Shown: positions 15,846 through 16,860 of the stretch, one piece after another
How the letters are laid out: the number at the start of each line of letters is the position of its first letter
Numbering within the stretch: position 1 is the first letter of the stretch
From: Cytophagia bacterium
Lineage (GTDB): Bacteria; Bacteroidota; Bacteroidia; UBA7662
Direction of reading: 5' to 3'
Assembly: GCA_009926405.1 (NCBI GenBank)
Contig: RFOZ01000030.1
Location: 1 to 16,860, forward strand
Length of the DNA: 16,860 nucleotides
Notes under the pieces: model-generated
The model's input: only the letters and a program-made list of their open reading frames with translations
Databases searched by the model: none
Told to the model about the DNA's origin: nothing
Program-made: the position numbers and the translations under genes

Positions 15846-15998
15846 GATTCCAAAAAGGGTCGGTTGAAAAAGGATCGAAGGAACTTTTAACATGTTATTT
15901 TTTTCGAATGTTAAACAATGTTTTGTTGGCTTTTGAAAAATAAACAGACTTTGCCTAGGACTCTTTGTCAAATATTGCTAATTTGACCAAGCATCCGA
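15846..15998 (-). promoter_or_regulatory. AT-rich leader/promoter region of the M1 peptidase gene
   Basis: This 153-bp gap is clearly more AT-rich than the genes around it. It holds a perfect 10-bp palindrome TAACATGTTA (15888-15897) and a nearby TGTTAAACAATGTT stretch. On the minus strand a near-consensus -7 box TATTTTTC (one mismatch to TAnnTTTG) occurs, but without a properly spaced TTG. It probably contains the promoter and perhaps an operator. I see no terminator for the upstream gene. Confidence 0.35.
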
Positions 15999-16860
15999 CT
16001 AGGAACCCATGCGAACCAGCCCGTTATAGGTCATGATGCAACGCTGCCCTGCTAATTCCCCAATCGGAAAATCGCCCACCACCGGTGTCTCTTCCAAATA
16101 AGGAGCCAATCGCTCGTCAAAACGGATGGATTGGCCCACCGGAATATAGAAGGTCCATTGAGCCTTTTGCATTCGAAAACCATCGCTTTTGGGAAAATAA
16201 ATCCCTTCCGCCAAGGCAATGCGCCCCGTGCTATCGCAGGTATACGAAGTCCCTGCCGAGGCCGAACGAGTCTTGGCCTGGGCCTTGCTTCGACCCGCCG
16301 CGCGGACGTTGGACTTAAGCATGGCCCTTCCCTCGGTCGGTACCAAGCGAATACCCAGGTTGTTGACGTAAATCCTTGGACCAGCCATGCGCCAGCGGTT
16401 TGGCTCCGAATCCCATTCAACCTGATTCCAGGATTCGGAATCCTGGTTGGATTCAACCGGATCTGTCCAAAATTCATCCTCGATAACCCGAGCCTCTCCA
16501 TCAAAATCAACCGGCCGGCCTTGTTCATCCAAAAAGGCGGGCATTAAGCCCAAGGACCAGGAATTCACCGTGCTATCCAGGGGAATCGTTTGGGTCGTAA
16601 CGGCTTTGTGTTCTATGTCCTCGGCGTAATAAACCAAAGGCAGAAGGGTCAACACCGCCCCCAAAACAAAGGTCAGAAAAGAAAAAACCAGCAGGTGTCC
16701 AAAAAAACGAAAGGGAGCACCGCGCAACAAGCGGACCGCCAAGACCCCCATAAAAACCAAGGGCCCAACCAACAACAGGACCAAGGCCAACCAACCCACA
16801 CCCCATGAAAGGGTTGAGGGCCAAAACAAAGACACCCATTCATGAAGGGAAACATCGCCC
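15999..16860 (-). CDS. C-terminal part of a Bacteroidota PspC-domain-type membrane protein (runs off the right edge)
   Basis: The frame stays open to the right edge (upstream codons read GDVSLHEW), so the visible 287 codons are probably only the 3' part; a GTG at 16835 could be a start but need not be. Two strongly hydrophobic segments (GVGWLALVLLLVGPLVFMGV and HLLVFSFLTFVLGAVLTLLP) anchor it in the inner membrane. After them comes an acidic linker (about 30 residues rich in Asp, Glu and Ser) and a domain with the pattern ARAAGRSKAQAKTR, SYTCDSTGRIALAEGIYF, WTFYIPVGQSIRFDERLAPYL and a closing GQRCIMTYNGL. This matches my memory of the C-terminal half of PspC-domain proteins of Bacteroidota, where a small N-terminal PspC domain (here off-window) precedes helices and a soluble domain. 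A role in envelope-stress response is assumed from the name only. Confidence 0.6.
   Translation of the reverse strand, partial: GDVSLHEWVSLFWPSTLSWGVGWLALVLLLVGPLVFMGVLAVRLLRGAPFRFFGHLLVFSFLTFVLGAVLTLLPLVYYAEDIEHKAVTTQTIPLDSTVNSWSLGLMPAFLDEQGRPVDFDGEARVIEDEFWTDPVESNQDSESWNQVEWDSEPNRWRMAGPRIYVNNLGIRLVPTEGRAMLKSNVRAAGRSKAQAKTRSASAGTSYTCDSTGRIALAEGIYFPKSDGFRMQKAQWTFYIPVGQSIRFDERLAPYLEETPVVGDFPIGELAGQRCIMTYNGLVRMGS

Noticed and set aside
15846..15971. Longer N-terminus of the M1 peptidase from TTG 15971 or ATG 15893
   Set aside because: The added residues are polar or charged and spoil the signal peptide that begins at ATG 15845, and the DNA there is AT-rich and promoter-like.
1..16860. Mobile elements, CRISPR arrays, tRNA or rRNA genes, defence or toxin-antitoxin systems
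   Set aside because: No transposase, integrase, repeat-spacer pattern, tRNA cloverleaf or known defence motif was seen on reading both strands.

Overview
The window looks like a chromosomal segment from a member of the Bacteroidota, by eye close to half G+C. The evidence is a PorP/SprF-family protein and the gliding/type IX secretion (T9SS) lipoprotein GldJ, a secreted protein ending in a T9SS type A sorting tail, start codons without Shine-Dalgarno sequences, and -7 boxes of the Bacteroidota form TAnnTTTG. I see no insertion sequence, phage gene, CRISPR array, rRNA or tRNA.

Layout. Positions 132-2591 (+) hold a porP/sprF paralogue and gldJ, closed by a strong intrinsic terminator. Convergent to them, 2615-5002 (-) encodes a large secreted FG-GAP/VCBS repeat protein. 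Divergent from that gene, only 32 bp away, is murF (5035-6444, +), which meets comF (6441-7172, -) tail to tail with a 4-nt overlap. A roughly 100-bp gap with a good promoter leads to two periplasmic peptidyl-prolyl isomerase/chaperone genes (7274-9403 and 9411-10871, +). Convergent to these are three minus-strand genes: an ALDH7-type aldehyde dehydrogenase (10917-12455), a very large M1-family metallopeptidase with a probable outer-membrane barrel half (12537-15845), and the C-terminal part of a PspC-type membrane protein running off the right edge (15999-16860).

Functionally the window is dominated by the cell envelope: T9SS/gliding parts, a T9SS cargo protein, a peptidoglycan precursor ligase, outer-membrane protein folding factors, a secreted metallopeptidase and an envelope-stress-type membrane protein. 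ComF (DNA uptake/phosphoribosyltransferase fold) and the lysine-catabolic type dehydrogenase are the exceptions. Most of this is ordinary core genome. The oddest items are the M1 peptidase with its barrel-like C-terminal half, the VCBS gene lying between gldJ and murF with a heptapeptide tandem repeat and a terminator inside its reading frame, and the TTG-initiated second isomerase gene. I found no convincing new multi-gene system.
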